Shown here: piece by piece, positions 45,221-55,525 of the stretch | Numbering within the stretch: the first letter of the stretch is position 1 | Layout: each line of letters starts with the position of its first letter | DNA from: Proteus vulgaris | Lineage (GTDB): Bacteria; Pseudomonadota; Gammaproteobacteria; Enterobacterales; Enterobacteriaceae | Length of the DNA stretch: 64,000 nt | Direction of reading: 5' to 3' | NCBI RefSeq assembly: GCF_033708015.1 | Contig: NZ_CP137920.1 | Location: 1,488,001-1,552,000 of the forward strand | Position numbers and translations under genes: made by a program | Notes under the pieces: generated by a model | The model's input: the letters and a program-made list of their open reading frames with translations, nothing else | Database searches by the model: none | What the model was told of the DNA's origin: nothing

Positions 45221-45257
45221 AAAAAAAGCCTCATTTATTAAAATGAGGTTTTTTTTT
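45221..45257. terminator. Bidirectional terminator between yejG and mepS
   Basis: CCTCATTT (45229-45236) and AAATGAGG (45241-45248) with A and T tracts on each side. Confidence 0.85.
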
Positions 45258-45280
45258 GCAATAAGATATAAGGGAATTAA

Positions 45281-45895
45281 TTATCTTAATACATTTTTCG
45301 AAAGGTTGTTTTCAACAAGTGTTGTGTCATTTTTATCAATAACGCGTCTTGCTGCATAAAAACGTTTATTCCAGTAGGTATTAGACATTTCTGACACGGT
45401 TACACCATTGCTGGTGGATGCATGTACAAATTTATCATTACCGATGTAAATTCCAACATGGCGCATAGTACGTCCTGTTTTAAACAGAACGAGATCACCT
45501 GCTTGTAATTTTGATTTATTAACCTGAGTACCAGAGAACTGTTGATCTGAGGTTGAGCGAGGGAGTTCTACACCGAATTGGTCAAGAAAGGTTCTTTGTA
45601 CAAAGGCTGAACAATCGATGCCTTTTTTAGTATCTCCGCCTAGACGATAAGCGACACCTTTCCAGTCTGCATATTGGTCAAGTATCTTAGATTTTATATC
45701 GAGATTCTTCACCAATGATTCAAATTCATCTTGTGATGCTTGGGAAATAGATGTGCTTGATGATGTATTAAGTGGGGTAGTGCTTGAATTCGCTAAGCGT
45801 GAATTTGCGTTCTGTGAGCTACATGCTGATAGCGTAGCTACAACAATGAACGCCGGTATGAGCTTAAGCATTCTCATATACGGTTTTGTTCTCAT
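45281..45895 (-). CDS. mepS: Murein DD-endopeptidase MepS (Spr)
   Basis: A 204-residue lipoprotein, lipobox in [10 protein letters not shown]. NlpC/P60 domain with catalytic Cys in [12 protein letters not shown], His in [13 protein letters not shown] and a final His in VHASTSNG. It cuts the meso-DAP to D-Ala crosslink to allow wall growth. Neighbour of lpxT as in E. coli. Confidence 0.95.
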   Translation of the reverse strand: MRTKPYMRMLKLIPAFIVVATLSACSSQNANSRLANSSTTPLNTSSSTSISQASQDEFESLVKNLDIKSKILDQYADWKGVAYRLGGDTKKGIDCSAFVQRTFLDQFGVELPRSTSDQQFSGTQVNKSKLQAGDLVLFKTGRTMRHVGIYIGNDKFVHASTSNGVTVSEMSNTYWNKRFYAARRVIDKNDTTLVENNLSKNVLR

Positions 45896-46200
45896 TGTGA
45901 CAGATTTCCCTTACATCCTTACGTGCAGAAGTGCACATGAATCATTCACCAAATAACCAGAGAATATAGTGTAATTTAGCTCTGGCAACCCTATTTCGCG
46001 AAAAACGTGCTCTAAAGCACGTAAATATCCACATTAAACAATAAATAATGAGGAAACTAGAAAAGTGTACAGAAAGAGAGACTAAATGGCGAGAGGAAAG
46101 ATGCTTAATTTACAAAACATTAGATAATAAGGTGCTAATACTTAAAATAGATCTCATTTTGTCATAATAATATCATTTAACTGTTAAAAACTGACCAAAA
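45896..46200. other. Non-coding stretch between mepS and lpxT
   Basis: No gene visible. It should contain the mepS promoter reading leftward. No recognised operator. Confidence 0.4.
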
Positions 46201-46232
46201 GAATAAGTGCAATATTACACTTATTCTTTTTT
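46201..46232. terminator. Terminator at lpxT end
   Basis: GAATAAGTG (46201-46209) and CACTTATTC (46218-46226) with TTTTTT on the right; on the left side the T tract is short. Confidence 0.75.
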
Positions 46233-46253
46233 AAAAATGAGTGTGTTTCTCTT

Positions 46254-46961
46254 TTATTTTTTAAAAGGAAGATATTTTTCTAATTGTCTGACAATAATAT
46301 CTGATAATGGTGTGATTAATAACCAACTCGTGGTGATTAAAGTTAAAGAAATAGAACCTACTAATACATCTGATGCCCAGTGAGCGCCAGCCATAATCCT
46401 TGGTAAGGAAAATACAACCGTAATAATAAGAGCACATAAAAACGAACGAAACGAGAGGTAACGTAATATAAAGCTACAAAAGATGAGTAGCATTAAACCA
46501 TGATCGCCAGGGAAGCTATCACCTGAGGCATCTTTTGTGGGGATACCTGTTACATCACCGACTCTATGCGCATCTTGAAAATAAAGTGTCGGGCTTGCTC
46601 TTTCAATGGGAATATTTTGTCCAATTTGATTAATAAGTACCGCACTTATTACCATCACTAATCCTACAATTATAAGATGGCGTTTACCCATATAATCTTT
46701 TTTACGGAATGTATTGTAATAAAGTGCGCCCATCGCGAGCAAAATGACCAAATCGAACTTTCTATTATTGGTATAAGCCACAAAAGAGGCAAAAAAAGTA
46801 TCAGGTAAAATATGCTGATTAAAAAAATAAAAAATATGGCTGTCAATTGATAGCCAATATCCATGTTGTGCTGGAAGATACCAAGAGAAAAAAATAATTA
46901 GACCTGCAAGATTGAGTAAAAAAATAGCCAGTGCTTTTTGGTGAAAATTAGAAAGTTTCAT
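46254..46961 (-). CDS. lpxT: Lipid A phosphotransferase LpxT (PAP2 family)
   Basis: A 235-residue inner-membrane protein with six segments and the PAP2 signature: SFPGDHGLML and RIMAGAHWASDVL. In E. coli LpxT (YeiU), beside mepS, moves phosphate from undecaprenyl diphosphate to lipid A. Gene order agrees. A CRP-like site lies about 30 bases upstream of its start. Confidence 0.85.
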   Translation of the reverse strand: MKLSNFHQKALAIFLLNLAGLIIFFSWYLPAQHGYWLSIDSHIFYFFNQHILPDTFFASFVAYTNNRKFDLVILLAMGALYYNTFRKKDYMGKRHLIIVGLVMVISAVLINQIGQNIPIERASPTLYFQDAHRVGDVTGIPTKDASGDSFPGDHGLMLLIFCSFILRYLSFRSFLCALIITVVFSLPRIMAGAHWASDVLVGSISLTLITTSWLLITPLSDIIVRQLEKYLPFKK

Positions 46962-46991
46962 AGTAATAAAATGATAAGTTTGTGTGCATTT

Positions 46992-47007
46992 AGTGATCTA
47001 GATCACA
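46992..47007. promoter_or_regulatory. CRP-like binding site
   Basis: AGTGATCTAGATCACA matches TGTGA-N6-TCACA at 9 of 10 fixed positions. It is 31 bases before the leftward lpxT start and 300 bases before the rightward pilin-like gene. Confidence 0.6.
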
Positions 47008-47306
47008 ATAATTTTAAATTTGATTATAGGACTATAACCAAAATAAAAAAATAGATCTTTGCAATTTACTGCTCATGCAAATGTTATTCTTTAGTTTCAT
47101 TTCTGTTAGATTTTTTCATATCCACTTAACTCAAATTTAGAATATTTTTTTTTGATGCTCTTAATTTGAGTATTATATAATTTTTTTCTATTCTTTAATT
47201 AAAGATAAAAATTAAATAAATAAAGTAACAGGCCGATATTAGTTAGGACTTTAATAACATATTGGCTTGTGGAATTCACACACCCAATAATCAGAGGAGA
47301 TTAATT

Positions 47307-47618
47307 TTGAATAAGTTCTGTATTGCAGCTACCTGCCTGACTTTATTATTAAGTACATCTAGTTTTGCCGAGGAAAATAAAGTCATTGGTTCTGGGATTA
47401 TAACTTTTGTTGGTACAATTGTTGAGGGTAATTGTCAAATGAATACGGAGAAAAATACTTTTAAAACAAGTTGTTGGAATGGACGTGAGATGCAAGAGTC
47501 TCAATATCAATTAGAAAGTAATCAGCAATTTAACTCTAAATTGATTAACAATAAAGGTTCTATGGATATTAAATGGATTAATGACAAATTAGCAGTAATG
47601 AACATTGTTTATAATTAA
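47307..47618 (+). CDS. Small exported pilin-like protein, paralogue B
   Basis: A 103-residue protein starting at TTG 47307 (GAGGAGA 6 bases before). Signal peptide NKFCIAATCLTLLLSTSSFA, then NKVIGSGIITFVGTIVEGNC and CWNGREMQ, ending KWINDKLAVMNIVYN. Equal in length to paralogue A (28038-28349) and alike across the mature part. The long in-frame ORF to 47262 has no better start. No pilin assembly genes nearby. Confidence 0.6.
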   Translation: MNKFCIAATCLTLLLSTSSFAEENKVIGSGIITFVGTIVEGNCQMNTEKNTFKTSCWNGREMQESQYQLESNQQFNSKLINNKGSMDIKWINDKLAVMNIVYN

Positions 47619-47884
47619 TTTTCCATAGATTCAATAATAAAAATAATTGTATTAATTAAATAATATTTTAATACTTTTATTGAACTGTTATTAAAGTTAA
47701 AAATATTTGACTTAAGTTTGATCAACGTTGATTTCTTATTTATAAATATCGAACACTTATATTTGATAGACATCAAATATTCTTCTTATGTCTATATAAA
47801 TGTCATCTTTTATTGCTATGATAAAAACATGTCGGGTAGGTGTGATCCCCATACCTGCTAGCGCAAACAAGAAGTGAGGTCGTT

Positions 47885-48214
47885 ATGAGAAAATATCTGA
47901 CCGTAGTATGCAGTCTTCTCGTTTCCAGTTCGATATCATTAGCTTGGGCATCTGATCCCATGCAAACAACAGGACAGATTTATCTACGGGGTGCGATTGT
48001 AGATCCTGCATGTGAGATGAATTTCACATTTGATAAAGCTGAATACCAATGTTACAAACACAACAAAGTGTTTACATCTACTCAATCTATTGTTCCCGCA
48101 TCTTTTGATAAATCCCAACAAACTATTATTTTACCTCAAGATATGGGTAAAGCTGAGATCCGTTGGATGGATAATACCCAAAAGAATGGTGTTATTGACG
48201 TTCAATATTTTTAA
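47885..48214 (+). CDS. Small exported pilin-like protein, paralogue C
   Basis: A 109-residue protein with signal peptide (VCSLLVSSSISLAWA). Mature part begins SDPMQTTGQIYLRGAIVDPACEM; a second Cys lies in EYQCYKH, and it ends GVIDVQYF. The GQIxxxGxIVDPxC opening is like a type 1 pilin start. More distant from paralogues A and B, but with the same length class and two-Cys plan. A GTGAGG ribosome site precedes ATG 47885. Confidence 0.6.
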   Translation: MRKYLTVVCSLLVSSSISLAWASDPMQTTGQIYLRGAIVDPACEMNFTFDKAEYQCYKHNKVFTSTQSIVPASFDKSQQTIILPQDMGKAEIRWMDNTQKNGVIDVQYF

Positions 48215-48355
48215 GGTGTTTGTGGATAAAAAGAGGTAGGTAGCAAAAGATAAACAAGTCAAATAATCGTTTGTCACATTGGGTTTCTTACGATTATCTG
48301 ACCTATTTAAAGCAACATTAGTGATACGCTAATGAGTCGGGTTTTTGACTGTTGA

Positions 48356-48928
48356 TTAGTCAGCTCGCCCCATATAGCGACGTTCGGCAATATGAATACG
48401 AATTTTATCGCCAGTAGAAAGGTATTCAGGAACCTGAATAACTAACCCTGTTGGCAATGTTGCTGGTTTAGTACGAGCACTTGCAGAAGCACCTTTAATA
48501 CCTGGAACAGTTTCAACAATTTCCATATCAACAGTTTGTGGCAGCTCTAATGCTAAAACTTGCCCCTCCATTGTTAATACTTGCATGCCCGCTAAGCCTT
48601 CTTCAGGAATAAACAGCAATTCATCTTCAATTTGATCTTTTTTGAAGGTATAGGGTGTGTAATCTTCATTATCCATAAAGATATATTCATCACCATCAAT
48701 GTAAGAAAAGCTAACAGCACGACGCGTTAAGCTGATGGTATCAATCATATCATCGCCTTTAAAACGCTCTTCTACTTTCTGGCCTGTACGGATATCAGTA
48801 AAACGCATTTTGTACAGGGTACTTGCTCCACGAGCACTTGGTGCTTGGATATCGATATCTTTTACCAGTAATAACTTATTGTTATAATTAACAGCCATAC
48901 CACGTTTAATTTCATTGGCTTTTGCCAT
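48356..48928 (-). CDS. yeiP: Elongation factor P-like protein YeiP
   Basis: A 190-residue protein starting [34 protein letters not shown] (ATG 48928). Three EF-P-type domains; the YeiP subfamily lacks the modified Lys tip of EF-P. Ends [14 protein letters not shown] as E. coli YeiP does. It acts at the ribosome in place of or alongside EF-P; details of its role are still limited. Confidence 0.95.
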   Translation of the reverse strand: MAKANEIKRGMAVNYNNKLLLVKDIDIQAPSARGASTLYKMRFTDIRTGQKVEERFKGDDMIDTISLTRRAVSFSYIDGDEYIFMDNEDYTPYTFKKDQIEDELLFIPEEGLAGMQVLTMEGQVLALELPQTVDMEIVETVPGIKGASASARTKPATLPTGLVIQVPEYLSTGDKIRIHIAERRYMGRAD

Positions 48929-49090
48929 ATAAAACCTTCCATTAAATAACATTGACGATAATGGCGACAAAATTACTCGCAGTGCAGAAACTTGGCAAGT
49001 TATTCACACATTTTTTTATAAAATTTGATGAAAAATAAAGCCAGCGCAATAATAGGCTGGCTTTTAGATGCTGGTTTATTAGCAAAGAAG

Positions 49091-50332
49091 TTAACGGTAG
49101 ATAGGAAGAAGATTAAAGTTCGCTAAAATATGTGCAGTCGCATTGATAACACCAAATAATATGACGAAACCAATCATAAACATACCACCAGGCGCTTTAA
49201 AGCGTTGACTTTGATTACGCTCACGACTTGCTTTTGCCATTAATGCTGGAATAATTGCGGCCCAAATTGTTGCCGCCAGTCCTGCAAAACCAATGGCATA
49301 TAAGAAACCATCAGGAAAAATAATTGCCAAAATAGTCGGTGGTATAAACGTGACTAACGCAGATTTAAATCGACCGCTTCCTGTATTTGAAAACTTAAAG
49401 AAGTCGGCGATGTAATCAAATAATCCTAATGATACCCCTAAGAATGAACTTGCTAATGCCATATAAGAGAATAAGTCTAGTAACATTGATACAGAGGCAT
49501 TGGCGGTTGTTGAACGCATTTGCGCTAATAAATTACCAATATTCCCACCATCAGCAATGACTTGCTTAAAACCTTCGCGAGGAATATTACCTTGTACAAC
49601 AAACTGCCATAAAATATAAATCGCCAGTGAAATCAATGTACCAATAAGCAAGCTTTTCATGACAGCTTTGCCATCTTTACGATAATACGTCACTAGGCCT
49701 GGAATATTGCCGTGATAACCAAATGAAGTCAGTAAGTAAGGTAATGCAGCTAAAGCATAAGGTAAGTAACTTGCATTGCTTTCATTGGTATTAAATAACA
49801 CGGGCATTTTTACTTCTGTAAATAGACCGCCAATTGCCAACACAAAGGCTATTACCATACCCCCAATCAAAATAGTGCTTAATCTATCCACTGCGCGAGT
49901 GGATAACCAAACAAAGAAGGCAACAATTAATGCAAAGACTAAACCTGCAATAGCTTGAGGTACACTGATCACCGTTGCAAAATTTTGCACAATAATGGAG
50001 CTACCTGCAGAAATATAAGCATACGTTAAAATATAAAGAACAAACGCAATCGATAGTCCATTAATAGTACTCCAGCCTTTACCTAACAAGTCTTTGGTGA
50101 TGGTATGAAAGCTTGAGCCTAAAGGATAATGAAGGTTTACTTCTAAAATCATTAACCCAGACATAAATAAACAAAACCAAGTGTAGATCAGAAGAAAAAT
50201 AGAACCGGTAAACCAGACACCGGAAGTCACAATAGGAATAGAAAACATGCCTGCACCCACAGCGGTGCCAGCAATGATCATTGCACCACCAAGTATCGAT
50301 GGGCGCTTTGTTATTGGTGTGACTTCTGACAT
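49091..50332 (-). CDS. mtr: Tryptophan permease Mtr-like (HAAAP family)
   Basis: A 413-residue protein with 11 membrane segments, E. coli Mtr being 414. The opening GGAMIIAGTAVGAGMFSIPIV and SSFGYHGNIPGLVTYY-like middle are HAAAP marks. Close to Mtr in the ending AHILANFNLLPIYR. A TrpR-operator-like half (GTACTAG) lies about 30 bases before the start. TnaB or TyrP cannot be fully excluded. Confidence 0.8.
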   Translation of the reverse strand: MSEVTPITKRPSILGGAMIIAGTAVGAGMFSIPIVTSGVWFTGSIFLLIYTWFCLFMSGLMILEVNLHYPLGSSFHTITKDLLGKGWSTINGLSIAFVLYILTYAYISAGSSIIVQNFATVISVPQAIAGLVFALIVAFFVWLSTRAVDRLSTILIGGMVIAFVLAIGGLFTEVKMPVLFNTNESNASYLPYALAALPYLLTSFGYHGNIPGLVTYYRKDGKAVMKSLLIGTLISLAIYILWQFVVQGNIPREGFKQVIADGGNIGNLLAQMRSTTANASVSMLLDLFSYMALASSFLGVSLGLFDYIADFFKFSNTGSGRFKSALVTFIPPTILAIIFPDGFLYAIGFAGLAATIWAAIIPALMAKASRERNQSQRFKAPGGMFMIGFVILFGVINATAHILANFNLLPIYR

Positions 50333-50567
50333 AGGATGTCCTTATAAAATTGACTCAATGTACTAGCTTGATGGTGTAAAGAATACACGTTTGCAATAAA
50401 GGTGTAAATAGAGGTTATTGTGCTTTATAAAGAAAAAAGTGAGTAAAAATAATACAGTAGAAAAAGGGAGGTATATAAATCAATAGATTAGTATGAGGAT
50501 TATTAGAAATGATAAAGAAATACCATTATCAATAAGTGAGATTTTGCGTAAAAATAGACAATCCGAA
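50333..50567. promoter_or_regulatory. Mtr upstream region with TrpR-like half-site
   Basis: GTACTAG at 50360-50366 matches the core of a TrpR operator half; the mirrored half is degenerate. TGTAAAGAATACACG nearby resembles part of a TyrR box. Both regulators control mtr in E. coli. Weak evidence. Confidence 0.4.
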
Positions 50568-50600
50568 CATTATTCTGAACAAAAAACATCCAGAATAATG
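50568..50600. terminator. Inverted repeat after the Nudix gene
   Basis: CATTATTCTG and CAGAATAATG, a 10-bp perfect stem with a 13-base loop, 21 bases after the leftward Nudix stop. Probable terminator, though the T tract falls in the loop. Confidence 0.6.
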
Positions 50601-50621
50601 AAAGTGATAGGGCGATTTTAA

Positions 50622-51038
50622 TTAGCTTTGATAAAACTGCTTACTTTTCCATAATGCAATGGCGTTGCGACTTGCTTCGAAGTGTGGCTCAGGTAAATTA
50701 TCTGGAGAGCACCAGCGAAGTTCAGAACATTTATCTGGCTCCATCAATTTAGGTTCGTCACCTTGATGTTGTGCGATCATACAAATAGAGACTGTGTGTT
50801 TACCTTCTAATTGGTAAGTTTCTAGATTATTACTAAGACCAATCACTTGTGGTTCGGTGATTGCAATACCAATTTCTTCTTTTATTTCTCGAATAGCACA
50901 TTGCTCAAAAGTTTCACCCTCATCAACATGCCCACCAAAAATTGACCAATAAGGGGCGTGTTTTCCACAACGTTTTCCTAATAATACTTCACCATTTTCA
51001 TTGGTGATAATGACGCCAACGCCGACTACGACTGACAT
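50622..51038 (-). CDS. Nudix hydrolase
   Basis: A 138-residue protein with an intact Nudix box: GGHVDEGETFEQCAIREIKEEIGI (G-x5-E-x7-REUxEExGU). It probably hydrolyses a nucleoside triphosphate derivative. Family resemblance is to small MutT-like or NUDT15-like enzymes; the exact substrate is open. GAGTC-type ribosome site before the start. Confidence 0.85.
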   Translation of the reverse strand: MSVVVGVGVIITNENGEVLLGKRCGKHAPYWSIFGGHVDEGETFEQCAIREIKEEIGIAITEPQVIGLSNNLETYQLEGKHTVSICMIAQHQGDEPKLMEPDKCSELRWCSPDNLPEPHFEASRNAIALWKSKQFYQS

Positions 51039-51226
51039 TTGAGACTCCTTTTTTCTTTTTTATATAGTTAATGTATAAAATAAGTCGTTTTCTACGGACG
51101 ATATTCTCCATTCACGATAGATAGAGTGCAAGGAGAACAAGTGCAATTTCACTGAATAAAAGATTAATTGATGCTATATATAGCACCCTAAATATTCATA
51201 ATAAAAAATGATTGGGGAGTGAAGGC

Positions 51227-52165
51227 ATGAGCCGCCGTGTCGCTACGATCACCTTAAATCCTGCTTATGATCTTGTTGGTGCTTGCCCAGCGATTGATGT
51301 AGGTGGGGTTAATTTAGTCCGAACAGCTGGACTTAATCCCGCGGGTAAAGGCAATAATGTCGCGAAAGTCTTACGTGATTTAGGTATCGATATTACTGTT
51401 AGTGGGTTTATGGGGCGTGAAAATCAAGAAGAGTTTCAGCACTTCTTCAGTGAAAATGGAATGGCAAACCGTTTTTATCTCGTGTCAGGACGAACTCGTA
51501 TTAATGTGAAGTTAACGGAGAGAGAAGGGTTAGTCACTGATTTTAATTTTTCAGGATTTACCGTATCACCGCAAGATTGGCAGCGTTTTTCAACGGATTC
51601 ACTGAATTGGCTTGGTCATTTCGATATGGTGGTTGTTAGTGGCAGTTTACCTAATGGTGTTGATCTTGATGCGTTTGCTCAGTGGATGATTAAGTTAAGA
51701 AGATTATGCCCATGCATTATTTTTGACAGCAGTCGGGATGCTTTAGTCGCAGGGTTAAAAGCGGCACCTTGGTTAATAAAGCCTAATCATCGTGAATTAG
51801 AAGCATGGGTTGGACATTCATTAGCTGAAATGACAGATATTATTAAAGCGGCTCATCAATTGCGAGATAAAGGCATTGCACATGTCGTTATTTCACTGGG
51901 TGAGAGAGGGGCTTTATGGGTAAATGCATCGGGGGCATGGCTTGCAAAACCACCACATTGTGATGTGATAAGTACCGTGGGTGCAGGAGATTCAATGGTT
52001 GCGGGATTAGTATATGGCTTATTAATGAGCCAAACGAGTGAGCATACATTGCGCCTTGCAACCGCTATTTCTGCATTATCAGTCAGTCAGCCTGATGTAG
52101 GTATAAAAGACAGGAGCCAGCTTGCTGAAATGATGACTAGGATTGAGCTAACGCCGATTAAATAA
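51227..52165 (+). CDS. fruK: 1-phosphofructokinase FruK
   Basis: A 312-residue PfkB-family sugar kinase, equal in length to E. coli FruK. ATG 51227 follows GGGAGTGAAGG. Text follows FruK along the whole length: MSRRVATITLNPAYDLVG, NPAGKGNNVAKVLRDLGID, DSSRDALVAGLKAAPW, and the final GAGDSMVAGLVYGLL with the catalytic Asp. It phosphorylates fructose-1-phosphate. Unlike E. coli, no fruB or fruA stands next to it in this window. Confidence 0.92.
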   Translation: MSRRVATITLNPAYDLVGACPAIDVGGVNLVRTAGLNPAGKGNNVAKVLRDLGIDITVSGFMGRENQEEFQHFFSENGMANRFYLVSGRTRINVKLTEREGLVTDFNFSGFTVSPQDWQRFSTDSLNWLGHFDMVVVSGSLPNGVDLDAFAQWMIKLRRLCPCIIFDSSRDALVAGLKAAPWLIKPNHRELEAWVGHSLAEMTDIIKAAHQLRDKGIAHVVISLGERGALWVNASGAWLAKPPHCDVISTVGAGDSMVAGLVYGLLMSQTSEHTLRLATAISALSVSQPDVGIKDRSQLAEMMTRIELTPIK

Positions 52166-52225
52166 ACTTATTTGCGGTTTATTGTTATAAAACGAAAATT
52201 GTATAAACCGCAAATCTTATGACTG

Positions 52226-53068
52226 TTAGTTTTGTTGTGATTTCAACCAAGCAATTTCGTCAGGCCAAATATCAGGATTAATGGTTTCTAAAATCAGTGG
52301 AATACCATCAAAACGTTTATCCTGCATAATGTAACTAAACGGCACTTTACCAATATTACCTTCACCTAAACTATGGTGGCGGTCTACACGACTGGCTAAT
52401 TCGCTTTTTGCATCATTAAGGTGCATTGCTTTTAGGTATTGAAAGCCGACAATCTTTCCAAATTCAGCGAATGTTTTTTCACAATCTTCAATCGTTCTTA
52501 AATCATAACCTGCTGCAAAAGTGTGGCAAGTATCAATGCAAACACCGACACGAGATTTATCTTCTACACCATCAATAATGGCGGCGAGGTGTTCAAAACG
52601 ATAACCTAAATTTGTCCCTTGTCCTGCTGTATTTTCAATTACAGCAGTAACATTCTTCGTTTTTTCTAAAGTGATGTTAATTGATTGGGCAATTTTTTGT
52701 AGGCACTGATCAACATCAATTTTATTTAAATGACTTCCTGGATGGAAATTCAGTAACTCAATACCCAGTTGCTCACAGCGCTGCATTTCATCTAGAAATG
52801 CGTCTCTTGATTTGTTGAGAGCATCTTCTTCAGGATGACCTAAATTAATGAGATAGCTGTCATGGGGTAAAATTTGAGAAGGGCTATAATTATAAAGTTC
52901 ACAGTTCTTTTTAAATTTATCAATAACTTCTGTGGATAATGGTGCCGCTTTCCACTGGCGCTGATTTTTCGTAAAAAGGGCAAACGCAGTCGCTTTTATT
53001 TCATGTGCGCGTAATACCGCCTGATCGACGCCACCAGCAGCACTGACATGTGCGCCAACAAATTTCAT
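52226..53068 (-). CDS. nfo: Endonuclease IV
   Basis: A 280-residue AP endonuclease, E. coli Nfo being 285. Start [18 protein letters not shown] at ATG 53068 with GGAGAGA upstream. Marks include [32 protein letters not shown] and [12 protein letters not shown] with Zn ligands. It cuts at abasic sites. Confidence 0.96.
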   Translation of the reverse strand: MKFVGAHVSAAGGVDQAVLRAHEIKATAFALFTKNQRQWKAAPLSTEVIDKFKKNCELYNYSPSQILPHDSYLINLGHPEEDALNKSRDAFLDEMQRCEQLGIELLNFHPGSHLNKIDVDQCLQKIAQSINITLEKTKNVTAVIENTAGQGTNLGYRFEHLAAIIDGVEDKSRVGVCIDTCHTFAAGYDLRTIEDCEKTFAEFGKIVGFQYLKAMHLNDAKSELASRVDRHHSLGEGNIGKVPFSYIMQDKRFDGIPLILETINPDIWPDEIAWLKSQQN

Positions 53069-53234
53069 GATTTCTCTCCTTAGATTTATTTCACACCATG
53101 ATAACAAACATTCAGCGTATAACATCATATTGAGGTGATAAAAGCAAAAAAGCGCAACTAAAAAGAGTTGCGCAATTGAAAAGTACTTCTCAAGGCGAAA
53201 TTTTAAAGGGGATTAATTTTTATCAATCTTCCTA

Positions 53235-54329
53235 TTAAGACATCAACACAGTTTGAATAAAGATATTAATTATCGCACCACCAAGGGTTAACCAGAAAAA
53301 TAAGAATAATGCTAACAATAATGGTTTGACGCCAGCTTGTCGGATAGCACTAATATGCGTTGTTAAACCTAATGCCACCATGGCCATTGCTAATAGAATG
53401 GTATCGATAGTCACAATATAATTAACAATAGACGCTGGAATTAAATTTAAAGAGTTAAAGCCCGCCATTACAATAAAGAATACGGCAAACCAAGGAATAG
53501 TAATTGGGCTTTTCTCCGTCGCTTGTGCACCATTGTTTGCCTTGCTTTTCTTTTTACTTAAATAAGTTGAAAGAATAATTAAGAACGGCGCTAGCATCAT
53601 TACGCGGATCATTTTACTAATAACCGCCGCATTTTCAGCATCAGGGCTAATTGAGTGTCCTACGGCAACAACCTGGGCCACTTCGTGAATTGTTGAACCT
53701 GAGAAAATACCAAAGGTTTCTTCTGTAAATGGTAGCCAGCCTGCAAACGCATTTAAGTGATAGAACCAAGGATAAAGGAAAATACCAATAGTACCAAAAA
53801 TCACAACAGTAGAAACAGCAACAGCCACTTGGCTTGCTTGTGCTTTAACAACGGGCTCTGTTGCCATTACAGCGGCCGCACCACAAATACTGCTACCTGC
53901 GCCAATTAAAATTACCGTCTGTTCATCTAAGCCAAAATATTTTCGACCAATCCACATTGCAATAAGAAAAGTCGATATCAACATAATGGCGTCTATAATT
54001 AAACCTGTTGCGCCTACATCTGCAATTTGCTGAAAAGTCAGTCTAAAACCGTACAGAATAATACCTGTACGTAATAAATAGTGTTTAGCGAATTTGACAC
54101 CTTCGTCACTATAAGGCTTTGCAATAGGATAAAAGGTATTACCCACAATAATACCGAATAGGATCGCCAACGTTAATGCGCCTAAACCCATGCTAGAAAA
54201 CCAAGGAATATCACCAATATAAATAGCAAGCGCAGTTAATACGCCTGTTAGGAGTAAACCAGGAAGCCAGCGATAGACTGGAGTAAAACATTTTTTCGCC
54301 AATGTAATAGGTTGACTTTGCTCTGACAT
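53235..54329 (-). CDS. yeiH: YeiH family putative sulfate exporter
   Basis: A 364-residue protein with about 10 membrane segments (UPF0324). ATG 54329 with AAGG upstream; the frame is open earlier. Marks: [18 protein letters not shown] and [16 protein letters not shown]. YeiH lies divergent from yeiE, its presumed LysR regulator, as in E. coli. Transport role is inferred from family. Confidence 0.9.
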   Translation of the reverse strand: MSEQSQPITLAKKCFTPVYRWLPGLLLTGVLTALAIYIGDIPWFSSMGLGALTLAILFGIIVGNTFYPIAKPYSDEGVKFAKHYLLRTGIILYGFRLTFQQIADVGATGLIIDAIMLISTFLIAMWIGRKYFGLDEQTVILIGAGSSICGAAAVMATEPVVKAQASQVAVAVSTVVIFGTIGIFLYPWFYHLNAFAGWLPFTEETFGIFSGSTIHEVAQVVAVGHSISPDAENAAVISKMIRVMMLAPFLIILSTYLSKKKSKANNGAQATEKSPITIPWFAVFFIVMAGFNSLNLIPASIVNYIVTIDTILLAMAMVALGLTTHISAIRQAGVKPLLLALFLFFWLTLGGAIINIFIQTVLMS

Positions 54330-54513
54330 AGAAAAACCTTGCTTATATGAATTTTGCATAAGCATATAACAAGGAAACTTATTTATTAAATTCATTATTT
54401 TTATAATAATTACCAATAAAACTAATATAGGTGTATTTTCTTAAATGTACTTGGTATGTTACTGGTTTGTGGATAGTATGTTATTACAATGACAGCTCAA
54501 AGGTGGAATGGAT

Positions 54514-55407
54514 ATGCGAATTACGTTGCGGCAACTGGAAGTCTTCACTGAAGTTCTCAAGAGTGGTTCTACAACGCAAGCATCACAACAGCTTGCTTTA
54601 TCTCAATCTGCTGTCAGTGCATCTTTAACTGATCTCGAAAGCCAACTAGGCGTACAGCTTTTCGATCGCGTGGGGAAACGGCTTGTCACAAATGAACATG
54701 GGCGATTACTTTACCCCAAAGCACTCTCTTTACTTGAACGAGCAACCGAGGTGGAGCAGTTATTCCAAGCAGGAAATGGTGCTTTACGCATCGCTGCAAG
54801 TACAACAATAGGTAATTATATTTTGCCTCAAATGCTGGGAAATTTTCATCGCAATTATCCCGAGATCCCGCTAGAAATGAGTATCGGAAATACCGAAGAA
54901 GTCGTTAAATTAGTAAGCGAATTCCGTGTTGATTTAGGGTTAATAGAAGGTGCTTGTCAAAGCTCTGAATTGATTAGCCAAAAATGGCTATTAGATGAAA
55001 TGGTCGTTTTTTGCTCGCCCGATCATCCGTTAGCTAAAACACCAAAAGTGACTTTAACTGATTTACAATCGGCGCCTTGGATTTTACGAGAAAATGGTTC
55101 GGGAACTCGAGATGTACTTAACCATCTTTTATTCGCTTCTTTACCAGGCTATCGCATTGAAATGGAATTAGGTAACTCAGAAGCAATAAAACACGCCGTG
55201 ATGTATGAAATGGGGATCAGTTGTTTATCTCGCCGAGTGATTGAAGAGCAGATTAATAACGGCTCATTAAAAGAGATAAAAGTAGAAGGATTGACCTTAC
55301 AACGTACCCTATATCTTGTTTATCATCGTCAAAAACATGTCTCTGATGCACTGAAAAAACTGCTGATGTATTGCAACGCTGAACACTTAATCGGCAATTT
55401 CTCATAA
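54514..55407 (+). CDS. yeiE: LysR-family regulator YeiE
   Basis: A 297-residue LysR protein: [42 protein letters not shown], helix-turn-helix to about residue 60, then substrate-binding domain, with [14 protein letters not shown]. The E. coli protein begins at the matching residue; ATG 54508, 6 bases earlier, with AAAGGTGG, is also possible. Divergent from yeiH, upstream of lysP. Confidence 0.92.
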   Translation: MRITLRQLEVFTEVLKSGSTTQASQQLALSQSAVSASLTDLESQLGVQLFDRVGKRLVTNEHGRLLYPKALSLLERATEVEQLFQAGNGALRIAASTTIGNYILPQMLGNFHRNYPEIPLEMSIGNTEEVVKLVSEFRVDLGLIEGACQSSELISQKWLLDEMVVFCSPDHPLAKTPKVTLTDLQSAPWILRENGSGTRDVLNHLLFASLPGYRIEMELGNSEAIKHAVMYEMGISCLSRRVIEEQINNGSLKEIKVEGLTLQRTLYLVYHRQKHVSDALKKLLMYCNAEHLIGNFS

Positions 55408-55525
55408 ATTGCTAATAATTGACGCCCGATCATGAAGGTATCTTATAATCCTTGATCCTTGCTATTCACGAACGACAGATTTGCTACAATCCTCGTTAGG
55501 AAAGTGAATATAAAAGTGGAATGTT

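Noticed and set aside
55408..55525. Possible lysine riboswitch before lysP
   Set aside because: The gap is only 118 bases and none of the conserved lysine-riboswitch core could be seen.
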